Assembly: GCA_020435705.1 (NCBI GenBank)
Contig: JAGQZG010000003.1
Coordinates: 1-38,507 of the forward strand
Direction: 5' to 3'
DNA length: 38,507 nucleotides
Origin: Mangrovimonas sp.
GTDB lineage: Bacteria; Bacteroidota; Bacteroidia; Flavobacteriales; Flavobacteriaceae
Under the pieces are notes generated by a model. It saw only the letters and a program-made list of their open reading frames with translations, did not search any database and was not told the DNA's origin. Both the position numbers and the translations under genes were made by a program. Below are positions 1 through 7,057 of the stretch, one piece after another. Numbering within the stretch: position 1 is the stretch's first letter; each line of letters starts with the position of its first letter.

Positions 1-963
1 GTAGAGGTATATGTAAACGGATTTTCCACTTCGCTTCCTGAAGATGTTCAATTCAAGGCACTGAGATCGGTCTCGGGTTTTGAGAAGGTTAAGTTTTTCC
101 GTCCTGGATATGCTATTGAATATGACTATTTTCCACCAACTCAATTAAAGCATACACTTGAGACCAAGTTGGTAAATGGGTTGTATTTTGCAGGGCAAAT
201 TAACGGAACAACTGGTTATGAAGAAGCAGCTTCGCAAGGACTCATGGCTGGTATCAATGCCAGTTTGAAAGTTCAAGAAAAGGAACCTTTCATTTTAAAA
301 AGAAGCGAGGCCTATATAGGTGTTTTAATAGATGATTTGATTACCAAAGGCACCGAAGAGCCTTACAGAATGTTCACTTCAAGAGCAGAATATAGAACAC
401 TTTTAAGACAAGACAATGCTGATTTCAGGTTAACGCCTAAAGGGTATGAGCTCGGTTTGGCAAGCGAAAAACGTTTGAGAAGAATGGAGCAAAAACAGTC
501 GCAATCCAATGCTTTGGTGGAGTTCTATAAAGAGACAAGTGTTAAGCCAGAGATTGCAAATCCTGTTTTGGGAAATAAAGAATCCGCACCTATTAGGCAA
601 TCCGATAAAATATTCAAGGTATATTCAAGACCTAATATTACCATTGATGATGTTATGCATTTTGACGGCGTAAAAGAGTTTATTGAAGAGCATAATTTTG
701 ATCAGGAGATCATTGAACAAGCCGAAATTCAAGTTAAGTATTCGGGTTATATTGAGAAGGAAAAGAATAATGCCGATAAACTCAACAGACTGGAAGACGT
801 TAAAATTCCGGCGAATTTTGACTATTCTAAAATCAAATCCATGAGTTTTGAAGCTAGAGAAAAATTAAAAAAAATACAACCAACAACCGTTTCACAAGCC
901 TCTAGAATCAGCGGCGTCTCGCCTAGTGATATATCGGTTTTATTGGTTTATATGGGGCGGTAA
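1..963 (+). CDS. mnmG: tRNA uridine-5-carboxymethylaminomethyl modification enzyme MnmG, C-terminal part
   Basis: The reading frame is open from base 1, so the 5' part of the gene lies outside the window; 320 codons and a TAA stop are present out of roughly 620 for the family. The visible part holds the conserved FAD-domain end (FRPGYAIEYDYF, then LYFAGQINGTTGYEEAA) and the helical C-terminal domain ending in RISGVSPSDISVLLVYMGR. MnmG works with the GTPase MnmE to add the carboxymethylaminomethyl group to the wobble uridine of several tRNAs in the cytoplasm. In many bacteria this gene (old name gidA) sits near the replication origin, which fits the parS-like palindrome directly after the stop codon. 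Identification is secure; only the start is unseen. Confidence 0.95.
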   Translation, partial: VEVYVNGFSTSLPEDVQFKALRSVSGFEKVKFFRPGYAIEYDYFPPTQLKHTLETKLVNGLYFAGQINGTTGYEEAASQGLMAGINASLKVQEKEPFILKRSEAYIGVLIDDLITKGTEEPYRMFTSRAEYRTLLRQDNADFRLTPKGYELGLASEKRLRRMEQKQSQSNALVEFYKETSVKPEIANPVLGNKESAPIRQSDKIFKVYSRPNITIDDVMHFDGVKEFIEEHNFDQEIIEQAEIQVKYSGYIEKEKNNADKLNRLEDVKIPANFDYSKIKSMSFEAREKLKKIQPTTVSQASRISGVSPSDISVLLVYMGR

Positions 964-971
964 TTAGCAAA

Positions 972-987
972 CGTTCCACGTGGAACA
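972..987. promoter_or_regulatory. parS: parS-like ParB binding site
   Basis: Bases 973-986 form a perfect 14-base palindrome, GTTCCACGTGGAAC, and with one flanking base on each side match 15 of 16 positions of the parS form TGTTCCACGTGGAACA (C replaces T at 972). It fills most of the 34-base gap between mnmG and the methyltransferase gene. Chromosomal parS sites of this form bind ParB and nucleate the partition complex near oriC; mnmG is a classic origin-proximal marker. Function is inferred from the motif and location. Confidence 0.8.
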
Positions 988-997
988 GGTGTTGTAA

Positions 998-1861
998 ATG
1001 GATACAAAAAATGTCTTCTTAGAGGTTAAAGATCATTCGGTTTCGGGAGAAAGATTCCAATTGCTTTATAATAATGAACTGGATATGCTGGAAACTTTTC
1101 CGCAACCAGAAATGGATACATTGGCCAATTATTATAAAAGTGAAGATTATATTTCCCATACCGATTCCAAAAGAAATCTTTTTGAAAAAGTCTATCATTG
1201 GGTTAGGGATTATTCCTTGCGGCAAAAACTTAAGCTTATAAATAAGTACTCATCTCAACCTAACTCCCTTTTGGATATAGGTTGCGGCACTGGAGATTTT
1301 TTGGCAACCGCCCAAAAAGCAGGATGGGAAATACAGGGTGTTGAACCAGATGCTGGCGCTAGAGTAATTGCAAATAAAAAAACAAGCAACAGTGTTAAAG
1401 ATGTTGAGGCCTTAGAAGACTTCACAAACGCCTCTTTTGATGTTATCACACTTTGGCACGTGTTGGAGCATTTGCCTAATTTGGATGAGCAGATTCAAAT
1501 TCTGGACAAACTTTTAAAACCCGAAGGAACTTTAATACTAGCGGTTCCAAACTTTAAAAGTCACGATGCCAAACATTACAAAGAGTTTTGGGCAGCGTAT
1601 GATGTCCCAAGACATTTTTGGCATTTTTCTCAAGACGCTATTTCAAAACTGTTTTCTAAAGTGGGGATGCATGTTGTTCAAACCAAGCCCATGATTTTTG
1701 ATTCTTATTATGTAAGTCTTCTTTCTGAAAAATATAAAACCGGAAAGATGAAAATGCTCAGTGCTTTTTTCATAGGATTTATTTCAAATAGGAAGGCAAA
1801 GCGTTCGGGTGAGTATTCATCTCTCATTTACATCCTTAAAAAAGACGAAAACCTAAAATAA
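998..1861 (+). CDS. class I SAM-dependent methyltransferase
   Basis: A 287-residue cytoplasmic protein. The SAM-binding motif I, LLDIGCGTGDF, is at about residues 91-101, followed by an acidic ribose-binding end of strand 2 (GVEPD, about 114-118) and the later LWHVLEHLPN and LKPEGTLILAVPN motifs, which is the order of the Methyltransf_23 or Methyltransf_11 type of Rossmann methyltransferase. The N-terminal 80 residues contain no cysteine-rich zinc site. The substrate cannot be read from the sequence. The ATG start follows mnmG by 34 bases, and that gap contains the parS-like site, so the two genes may be cotranscribed. Flavobacterial genomes often carry such a methyltransferase beside mnmG, which is recalled from general experience and not proved here. 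Confidence 0.88.
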   Translation: MDTKNVFLEVKDHSVSGERFQLLYNNELDMLETFPQPEMDTLANYYKSEDYISHTDSKRNLFEKVYHWVRDYSLRQKLKLINKYSSQPNSLLDIGCGTGDFLATAQKAGWEIQGVEPDAGARVIANKKTSNSVKDVEALEDFTNASFDVITLWHVLEHLPNLDEQIQILDKLLKPEGTLILAVPNFKSHDAKHYKEFWAAYDVPRHFWHFSQDAISKLFSKVGMHVVQTKPMIFDSYYVSLLSEKYKTGKMKMLSAFFIGFISNRKAKRSGEYSSLIYILKKDENLK

Positions 1862-1892
1862 AGCCTTCAGACACGTTTTTATGCCTAACGGC

Positions 1893-1920
1893 AGGTGTTT
1901 GCCTTTCCTTTTTTTGAAAA
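1893..1920 (+). terminator. weak possible terminator after the methyltransferase gene
   Basis: About 30 bases after the stop codon, short GGCA/TGCC complementarity (GGCA, then TTGCC) is followed by a T-rich run (TTTCCTTTTTTT). The stem is only four to five pairs, so this is a weak call. The rest of the 239-base gap to the next gene holds no recognisable gene, only AT-rich sequence and a possible promoter element near 2056. Confidence 0.3.
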
Positions 1921-2055
1921 CGCCTCTAAAGTCTTATTATAAGGCTAAATAAAATAGAGTGTATTTATAAATTGATGTTTTCTCATAAATTTTTATTATT
2001 TCAGTGGAAGTTGAAGATTTTTATCCTAACCTTAAAATGTAAGATGTCTAATTCC

Positions 2056-2063
2056 TATTTTTG
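2056..2063 (+). promoter_or_regulatory. Bacteroidota -7 promoter element before the OmpH-like gene
   Basis: TATTTTTG matches the Bacteroidota primary sigma -7 consensus TAnnTTTG and lies 37 bases before the start codon at 2101. A clear -33 TTG at the expected spacing is not seen, so the call rests on the -7 box and its position in a long intergenic gap. Confidence 0.4.
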
Positions 2064-2100
2064 CCTGTCTTAATTTTGAGACCAATAAAAATTTAATAAA

Positions 2101-2613
2101 ATGAAAAACGTTTTTTATTTGTCATTACTGGTAATTCTATTTTCATCTTGTCAAAAGCAACAAAAAATTGGATTTGTTGATAACGGTGAAGTTATTAATA
2201 ACTATCAGGAAAAACTGGATGTGGAAGCTAAGTTCAAGAAAAAAGATGAAGTATTCCAAAAGAAAACAGACAGTATCAGTAAGGCATTCCAATTGGAGGC
2301 GCAGGATTTTCAGCTAAAATCCAAAAGCATGTCTCAAAGTCAAGCTCAAGAAAAATACGACGAATTAGGCCAAAAGCAGCAGTATTTAAGACAACAATTA
2401 CAATTTGAACAGCAACAATTACAGCAACAGTTCAATGTAGAAATTGATTCTGTAATTAGTAAAGTGAGAGAATATGTTTCGGATTACGGAAAAAAGAACG
2501 GGTATACCTACATCCTAGGAAAAAATGAAGCAGGAAGTGTCTTGTACGGGACGGAAGACAATGACCTTACAAAAACCATTACGGACGCATTAAATGCTGA
2601 GTATAAAAAATAA
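2101..2613 (+). CDS. OmpH/Skp-family lipoprotein
   Basis: A 170-residue protein with a lipoprotein signal peptide ending in LFSSC (lipidated Cys17). KIGFVDNGEVINNY, the typical first strand of the OmpH/Skp family, follows. A long Gln/Lys-rich helical stretch at about residues 35-115 (KAQ..QEKYDELGQKQQYLRQQLQ) is predicted to be the coiled-coil tentacle, and YILGKNEAGSVLYGTEDNDLT closes the jelly-roll body. Skp proteins chaperone outer-membrane proteins in the periplasm; the lipid anchor is unlike the soluble E. coli Skp, and lipidated or duplicated OmpH-like proteins are common in Bacteroidota. It stands alone, with its own promoter-like element upstream and a clear hairpin terminator downstream. 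The client is unknown. Confidence 0.88.
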   Translation: MKNVFYLSLLVILFSSCQKQQKIGFVDNGEVINNYQEKLDVEAKFKKKDEVFQKKTDSISKAFQLEAQDFQLKSKSMSQSQAQEKYDELGQKQQYLRQQLQFEQQQLQQQFNVEIDSVISKVREYVSDYGKKNGYTYILGKNEAGSVLYGTEDNDLTKTITDALNAEYKK

Positions 2614-2637
2614 GGACTCGGAGCATAACAGAATTTT

Positions 2638-2663
2638 AAAGCTAGATTTTTCTAGCTTTTTTT
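2638..2663 (+). terminator. Rho-independent terminator after the OmpH-like gene
   Basis: AAAGCTAG and CTAGCTTT form an 8-base perfect stem around a 6-base T-rich loop, followed by a run of T. It begins 24 bases after the stop codon. Confidence 0.85.
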
Positions 2664-2691
2664 ATATCATAAAGTTAAAAAAAAGCGTTAG

Positions 2692-2745
2692 AACACTGAT
2701 TATTGCTATGAAATGCCTAAAAACAGTGTTAATTAATGGGCATTT
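2692..2745 (+). repeat. two interleaved 7-base inverted repeats in the leader of the LytTR gene
   Basis: AACACTG (2692-2698) is complementary to CAGTGTT (2724-2730), and AAATGCC (2711-2717) is complementary to GGCATTT (2739-2745). The arms alternate, a geometry that in RNA would allow a pseudoknot. A second GGCATTT occurs exactly 30 bases later at 2769-2775, inside the first codons of the LytTR gene. Whether any of this forms in RNA or acts as an operator is not known. Confidence 0.4.
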
Positions 2746-2759
2746 AATTATTACTGAAA

Positions 2760-3650
2760 ATGAACATAGGCATTTTTTTAAAACAACCATTTGATTATTT
2801 GGATACTCCCCAAATCAAGTGGTTTTATATTCTTGGATCAACCACATTTGCTATCGTATTTCTTTTGCTATTTCAGCCTTATGGGATTTCTAAAGAAATG
2901 ATTAACCCCATGAACTCCTCTCTTAATAAGTTTTTGTTTTTTGCTTCCGTTGCCTTCAGTACCATTTTAGGGTTGTCTTTGTCACAATTCTTTTTAAGAC
3001 AACTATTTGATTTTGAGTTTGTTAATAACAAAAAATACATGTATTGGATTGTTATTGAAGCACTAGTACTAACACTTATTAATTTTGGAATTTCATTTAT
3101 TGTACCAGATTTAGGGAACAATTTTGAAAAGGAATTACACTTAACATTTCAATTAAAAATGTTTGTGAAAATATTCTTGGTCTTGCTTTTTCCCTTTGTT
3201 GGGACAGTCTTATATGTATCTATTAAAAAATTGAGTAATGAAATACAAGAACTGGATGTTCAACTAAAACAATATAAAAGCGTTTACAAAAGCAGTAATC
3301 ATGAGCAAGTGCTCAATATTTTGGATGAGAATGAAAATGTTGACCTAAAAATCAGCATCAATAATTTTCTGTATGCAGAATCCAGTAACCAATATATTCT
3401 GGTGCATTATCTAAAACAAGGCGAGGTAAGAAGGCATATTGTAAGGAACAGACTAAAGAAATTTGTAATTCAATCCAATGATTTTCCTATTATGCAATGC
3501 CATAGGTCTTATGCGATCAATCTTTTAAACGTTGACTATTTGACCAAAAAAAACGGGAAAGAATATCTGGTTATAAAAACACAAAACAGCACTCAACATA
3601 TTCCCGTATCCAATTCTTTTCTTGAAAAGATTCAACAGGCGTTTTCTTAA
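2760..3650 (+). CDS. membrane-anchored LytTR-family transcriptional regulator
   Basis: A 296-residue protein with four hydrophobic segments at about residues 21-42, 58-80, 94-116 and 133-154, a short coiled coil (LSNEIQELDVQLKQYKS), and a C-terminal LytTR DNA-binding domain from about 195 (FLYAESSNQYILVHYL, then RNRLKKF, then MQCHRSYAINLLNVDYL). There is no response-regulator receiver domain, so the signal is probably sensed through the membrane part. LytTR domains bind direct repeats about two helical turns apart. A matching set of repeats lies just downstream, ahead of the TonB receptor gene, making that receptor the obvious candidate target. The leader upstream of the start carries interleaved inverted repeats. 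The ATG at 2760 is the only start that keeps the first helix in place. Confidence 0.88.
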   Translation: MNIGIFLKQPFDYLDTPQIKWFYILGSTTFAIVFLLLFQPYGISKEMINPMNSSLNKFLFFASVAFSTILGLSLSQFFLRQLFDFEFVNNKKYMYWIVIEALVLTLINFGISFIVPDLGNNFEKELHLTFQLKMFVKIFLVLLFPFVGTVLYVSIKKLSNEIQELDVQLKQYKSVYKSSNHEQVLNILDENENVDLKISINNFLYAESSNQYILVHYLKQGEVRRHIVRNRLKKFVIQSNDFPIMQCHRSYAINLLNVDYLTKKNGKEYLVIKTQNSTQHIPVSNSFLEKIQQAFS

Positions 3651-3658
3651 GCTGTAAT

Positions 3659-3708
3659 TTCACTCCAAAATTTAAAGAATTCACTCCTAATCCACTATTT
3701 AAGTCACT
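3659..3708 (+). promoter_or_regulatory. three TCACT direct repeats, candidate LytTR operator
   Basis: TTCACTCC occurs at 3659-3666 and again at 3680-3687, and a third, weaker copy (GTCACTTT) has its TCACT at 3704-3708. The TCACT cores start at 3660, 3681 and 3704, so the spacings are 21 and 23 bases, about two helical turns. They lie between a LytTR regulator gene and the TonB receptor gene. LytTR proteins bind direct repeats with this sort of spacing, so this is a plausible operator; the assignment is inference. Confidence 0.45.
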
Positions 3709-3804
3709 TTTGGATAATATTTATTGGAAATTTGCGTAACAAATAGGGAGATTAAAAGTCTACTAATTTTTATGTAAACAAAAACAATCAAAAACAAACA
3801 GCTT

Positions 3805-6180
3805 ATGAAACACGGCTTTCTTATTTATTTTTTTCTTTCCAGCTTTATAGCAACAGCTCAGGAAAGGTTCAGTATTAGTGGAGCAATCAAAGATTTAAAC
3901 AACGGGGAAACCCTATTAGGGGCAACGGTCTATTTGGAAGGCACCACCTATGGGACTGTTACTAATGAGTATGGATTTTTCTCATTAACAGCACCAAAAG
4001 GTAATTATACCCTAATTGTTTCCTATGTAGGTTATGAAACCATTACCCAACAAGTAGTTTTGGATAAAGACCAAACGCTCCATTTTGAATTAAACGAGGC
4101 TTCTACGGCTCTTAATGAAGTGGTAATCGTGGCTCAAGAATCGGAAGTGACAAGTATTAGAGAGCCCCAAATGAGTGTTGCTAAGCTTAATGCGCAAACC
4201 ATTAAGGAAATGCCAGCGGTTTTGGGCGAAGTAGATGTGATTAAGTCCATTCAAATGTTGCCAGGAGTAACTAATAATGGCGAAGGCTCTGCGGGATTCC
4301 ATGTGCGAGGGGGCGCAGCAGACCAAAATTTAGTTTTACTAGACGAAGCCATTATCTACAATACATCCCATTTCTTTGGGTTCTTTTCGGTTTTTAATGC
4401 TGATGCTATTAAGAATATAAAACTCTATAAGGGAGACATTCCTGCCAAATATGGCGGACGCGTCTCTTCGGTTTTAGATGTTCGCCAAAAAGATGGGAAT
4501 AGTAAAAAGTTTAGCCTGTCAGGAGGCATTGGTTTGATTTCCAGTAGACTGGCCGCTGAATCACCGCTGTTTAATGAAAAAGGATCTTTTTTGGTTGCCG
4601 GGAGAGCATCTTACGCCCATTTATTTATGCCCGCCATTGAAAACTTAAAAGACGACAAAATTTCGTTTTACGATCTTAATTTAAAAACCAATTATCAGCT
4701 CAACCAAAACAACAGGCTGTACCTCTCGGGATACTTCGGAAGAGATGTTTTCAATCTTTCAAAAGTTATAAAAAACAATTATGGAAATGCTACGGGAAAC
4801 TTACGCTGGAATCATGTGTTTAATGACCGTTTGTTCTCCAATCTTTCGCTTATTTATAGCAAATACGACTACAGAATTATCCTGGATTTTGTTGAATTGG
4901 ACTGGATTGCCGACATAAAAAATTACAATGTTAAGTATGATTTGGGTTATTATGTTAACAACAATCTAAAAGTAGATTTAGGGGTTAGTGGCATTTATTA
5001 TAATTTAAATCCGGGCGAAGTAAAACCAACGTCGGAGACCTCTGGTATTAACTATTTAAAACTAGATGAAAAACGAGCTTTTGAGGGGGCGTTGTACATA
5101 AGTGCAGAGCATCAACTCACGGATAAACTAGCTCTTAATTATGGATTACGTTACAGTAATTTTTCTAGATTGGGAGGGCAAAATTTAGCCACCTATGTAG
5201 ATAATAAGCCAGTAGTTTATAACAATCAACTGGAAATTTATGAAAGAGGCGATGTGGAAAGTGAAACCCATTACGGTAAGGGCGAAACCATTAAAAACTA
5301 CGGTTATTTGGAACCCAGAATTGGCCTTTCTTATCAAATGAACGAGAGTTCCTCCATAAAAGCCAGTTATACGCGTTCTACGCAATACCTGCATTTACTG
5401 TCTAATACGTCTTCGGTTACACCTTTGGATGTTTGGACGCCCAGCGGTGAGTACATCAAGCCACAAATATCCGACCAGTTTGCCATAGGCTATTACAAGC
5501 AGTTAAAAGACAATGCTTATACCTTAGAATTAGAAACTTACTATAAACAAATTGACAATAGGATTGATTACATAGACGGATCCAGCTTGATAGGAAACAA
5601 CAATATAGAAACTGAGATACTTAATGGCGAAGCACGAGCCTATGGTGTTGAAGTTTTAATACGGAAAAACCGTGGAACATTCACAGGCTGGCTGGCCTAT
5701 ACTTTATCAAAGTCTGAACAGCGTACACTGGGAGGCAATGCAGGAGGCCCTGGAATTAATGGCGGTAGCTGGTACAATACGCCCTATGATAGAACCCACG
5801 ACATTTCTCTTACAGGGGTTTATAAACTGAACGAAAAATGGAGCTTGAGCTCAAACTTTATTTTCCAAACGGGTAGGCCGGTTACTTATCCCAATGGGCA
5901 ATATGAGTACGAAGGTTTGTCTATTGCCAGTTATGGAGACAGAAACTCCAACAGGTTACCAGCCTATCACAGATTGGATGTTTCGGCTATTTACAAACCC
6001 AACAAGCATCCCGAAAGACGTTGGAAATCAGAATGGGTTTTTGGTATTTACAATGTGTACAATAGGCAAAATGCAGCTTCAATCAGTTTTGGACAAAATG
6101 AGTCTACAGGCTTGAATGAGGCTACTCAAATTTCCATTTTCGGTATCATTCCTTCAGTTACCTATAATTTTAAATTTTAA
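3805..6180 (+). CDS. TonB-dependent outer membrane receptor with N-terminal carboxypeptidase-regulatory-like domain
   Basis: A 791-residue protein with a signal peptide (cleavage near ATAQ-ERF, residue 19). A CarboxypepD_reg-like beta-sandwich covers about residues 22-110 (GAIKDLNNGETLLGATVYLEGT, KGNYTLIVSYVGYE), then a plug domain at about 120-230 (MLPGVTNNGEGSAGFHVRGG, YNTSHFFGFFSVFNADAI) and a 22-strand-type barrel to the C-terminus. It ends in YNFKF, with the terminal aromatic residue needed for BAM assembly. It lacks the SusC-type signature context, and the next gene encodes a DUF4249 lipoprotein, a common partner of this receptor type. It imports an unknown ligand using TonB energy. The gene follows a LytTR regulator and candidate direct-repeat operator, suggesting regulated expression. 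Confidence 0.93.
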   Translation: MKHGFLIYFFLSSFIATAQERFSISGAIKDLNNGETLLGATVYLEGTTYGTVTNEYGFFSLTAPKGNYTLIVSYVGYETITQQVVLDKDQTLHFELNEASTALNEVVIVAQESEVTSIREPQMSVAKLNAQTIKEMPAVLGEVDVIKSIQMLPGVTNNGEGSAGFHVRGGAADQNLVLLDEAIIYNTSHFFGFFSVFNADAIKNIKLYKGDIPAKYGGRVSSVLDVRQKDGNSKKFSLSGGIGLISSRLAAESPLFNEKGSFLVAGRASYAHLFMPAIENLKDDKISFYDLNLKTNYQLNQNNRLYLSGYFGRDVFNLSKVIKNNYGNATGNLRWNHVFNDRLFSNLSLIYSKYDYRIILDFVELDWIADIKNYNVKYDLGYYVNNNLKVDLGVSGIYYNLNPGEVKPTSETSGINYLKLDEKRAFEGALYISAEHQLTDKLALNYGLRYSNFSRLGGQNLATYVDNKPVVYNNQLEIYERGDVESETHYGKGETIKNYGYLEPRIGLSYQMNESSSIKASYTRSTQYLHLLSNTSSVTPLDVWTPSGEYIKPQISDQFAIGYYKQLKDNAYTLELETYYKQIDNRIDYIDGSSLIGNNNIETEILNGEARAYGVEVLIRKNRGTFTGWLAYTLSKSEQRTLGGNAGGPGINGGSWYNTPYDRTHDISLTGVYKLNEKWSLSSNFIFQTGRPVTYPNGQYEYEGLSIASYGDRNSNRLPAYHRLDVSAIYKPNKHPERRWKSEWVFGIYNVYNRQNAASISFGQNESTGLNEATQISIFGIIPSVTYNFKF

Positions 6181-6184
6181 TGCT

Positions 6185-7024
6185 ATGAAAAAAATCACCA
6201 TATTATTAGTAGGCTTAGTTAGTGTCCTTTTTTCTTGTGAAGAAGTTATAGACGTAGAGTTACAAGATGGCCCTGTACGATTGGTTATTGAAGCCTCATT
6301 GGATTGGGAAAAAGGCACAGTGGGTAATGACCAAATTATAAAGCTAAGAACCTCAACACCCTATTTTGATACTCAAACCGACACGAGTGTTACAGGTGCT
6401 TCTGTAGAGGTTATCAATTTAGACACCAATGAAGTTTTTGTGTTTCAGGACCAAAATAATGGCAACTACACCACAGATGCTTTTGTCCCTATTCTTAATA
6501 ACACCTATCAGTTAACAGTTATATACAATGGCGAAGTGTATCAAGGAACCGAAACGCTGCTTTTGGCTCCTGATATTAATACCATTAACCAAAGTATAGA
6601 AGATGGTTTTGATGATGAAAATTTAGAGGTCAATGTATATTTTGATGACCCCGAAGATGAAGAAAACTACTATCTGCTCAAATATTATGAAGAAGGCGAT
6701 TTACTGTCTTCCTTGGAAGATGTATCAGATGAGTTTGTAAACGGTAATGAGATTCACGACTTTTATGAAAAAGAAGATGACGAAGATAGTGGAGAGGAAG
6801 CCTTTGTGCCCGGTGATGTTGTGGAAATCACCCTATATGCTATATCGGAACGGTATTACAATTACATCAAAATCTTAAATGAGCAAACAGACTCCGGAGA
6901 TCCGTTTTCTACCACACCAGTTCAAATACGGGGTAATTGCGTAAACCAGACCAATCAAAACAATTATGCCTTCGGGTATTTTAGGGTTACCCAATATGTC
7001 AAAGAGGTTTACACCTTTGAATAG
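6185..7024 (+). CDS. DUF4249-family lipoprotein
   Basis: The start is placed at the ATG at 6185, four bases after the receptor stop codon, because it gives a clean lipoprotein signal peptide ending in LFSC (lipidated Cys18); a longer in-frame extension to 6116 would lie inside the receptor gene. The 279-residue protein has the DUF4249 pattern: VIDVELQDGPVRLVIEASL, then an Ig-like first half (TGASVEVINLDTNEVF) and a C-terminal half ending GYFRVTQYVKEVYTFE. There are notable acidic stretches (DDPEDEENYY, EKEDDEDSGEEAF), which may bind cations. DUF4249 proteins usually sit beside TonB-dependent receptors and are thought to be surface-exposed accessory lipoproteins; ligand unknown. It is almost certainly cotranscribed with the receptor. 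Confidence 0.88.
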   Translation: MKKITILLVGLVSVLFSCEEVIDVELQDGPVRLVIEASLDWEKGTVGNDQIIKLRTSTPYFDTQTDTSVTGASVEVINLDTNEVFVFQDQNNGNYTTDAFVPILNNTYQLTVIYNGEVYQGTETLLLAPDINTINQSIEDGFDDENLEVNVYFDDPEDEENYYLLKYYEEGDLLSSLEDVSDEFVNGNEIHDFYEKEDDEDSGEEAFVPGDVVEITLYAISERYYNYIKILNEQTDSGDPFSTTPVQIRGNCVNQTNQNNYAFGYFRVTQYVKEVYTFE

Positions 7025-7031
7025 CAAATTG

Positions 7032-7057
7032 AAAAGCCGGCGTTTAGCTGGCTTTTT
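7032..7057. terminator. bidirectional terminator between DUF4249 gene and holB
   Basis: AAAAGCCGGC and GCTGGCTTTT form a 10-base stem with one G-T pair around a GTTTA loop, flanked by A and T runs that allow termination in both directions between convergent genes. The holB stop codon (7044-7046 on the complementary strand) lies in the loop, so the last codons of holB form one arm. Confidence 0.85.

Noticed and set aside
1453-1468. A second CACGTG core inside the methyltransferase gene
   Set aside because: The flanks (TTTGG...TTGGA) do not match parS beyond the six central bases, so it is not counted as a second ParB site.
2594-2794. A 66-codon plus-strand frame spanning the end of the OmpH-like gene, the terminator and the LytTR start
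   Set aside because: It runs through a strong terminator hairpin, shows no family pattern, and overlaps real genes at both ends.
5894-6115. A 73-codon frame inside the TonB receptor gene
   Set aside because: Out-of-frame shadow of the barrel-coding region, with no start context or family pattern.
6116-6184. Upstream in-frame extension of the DUF4249 gene
   Set aside because: It lies inside the receptor gene and would bury the lipoprotein signal peptide; the ATG at 6185 is clearly better.
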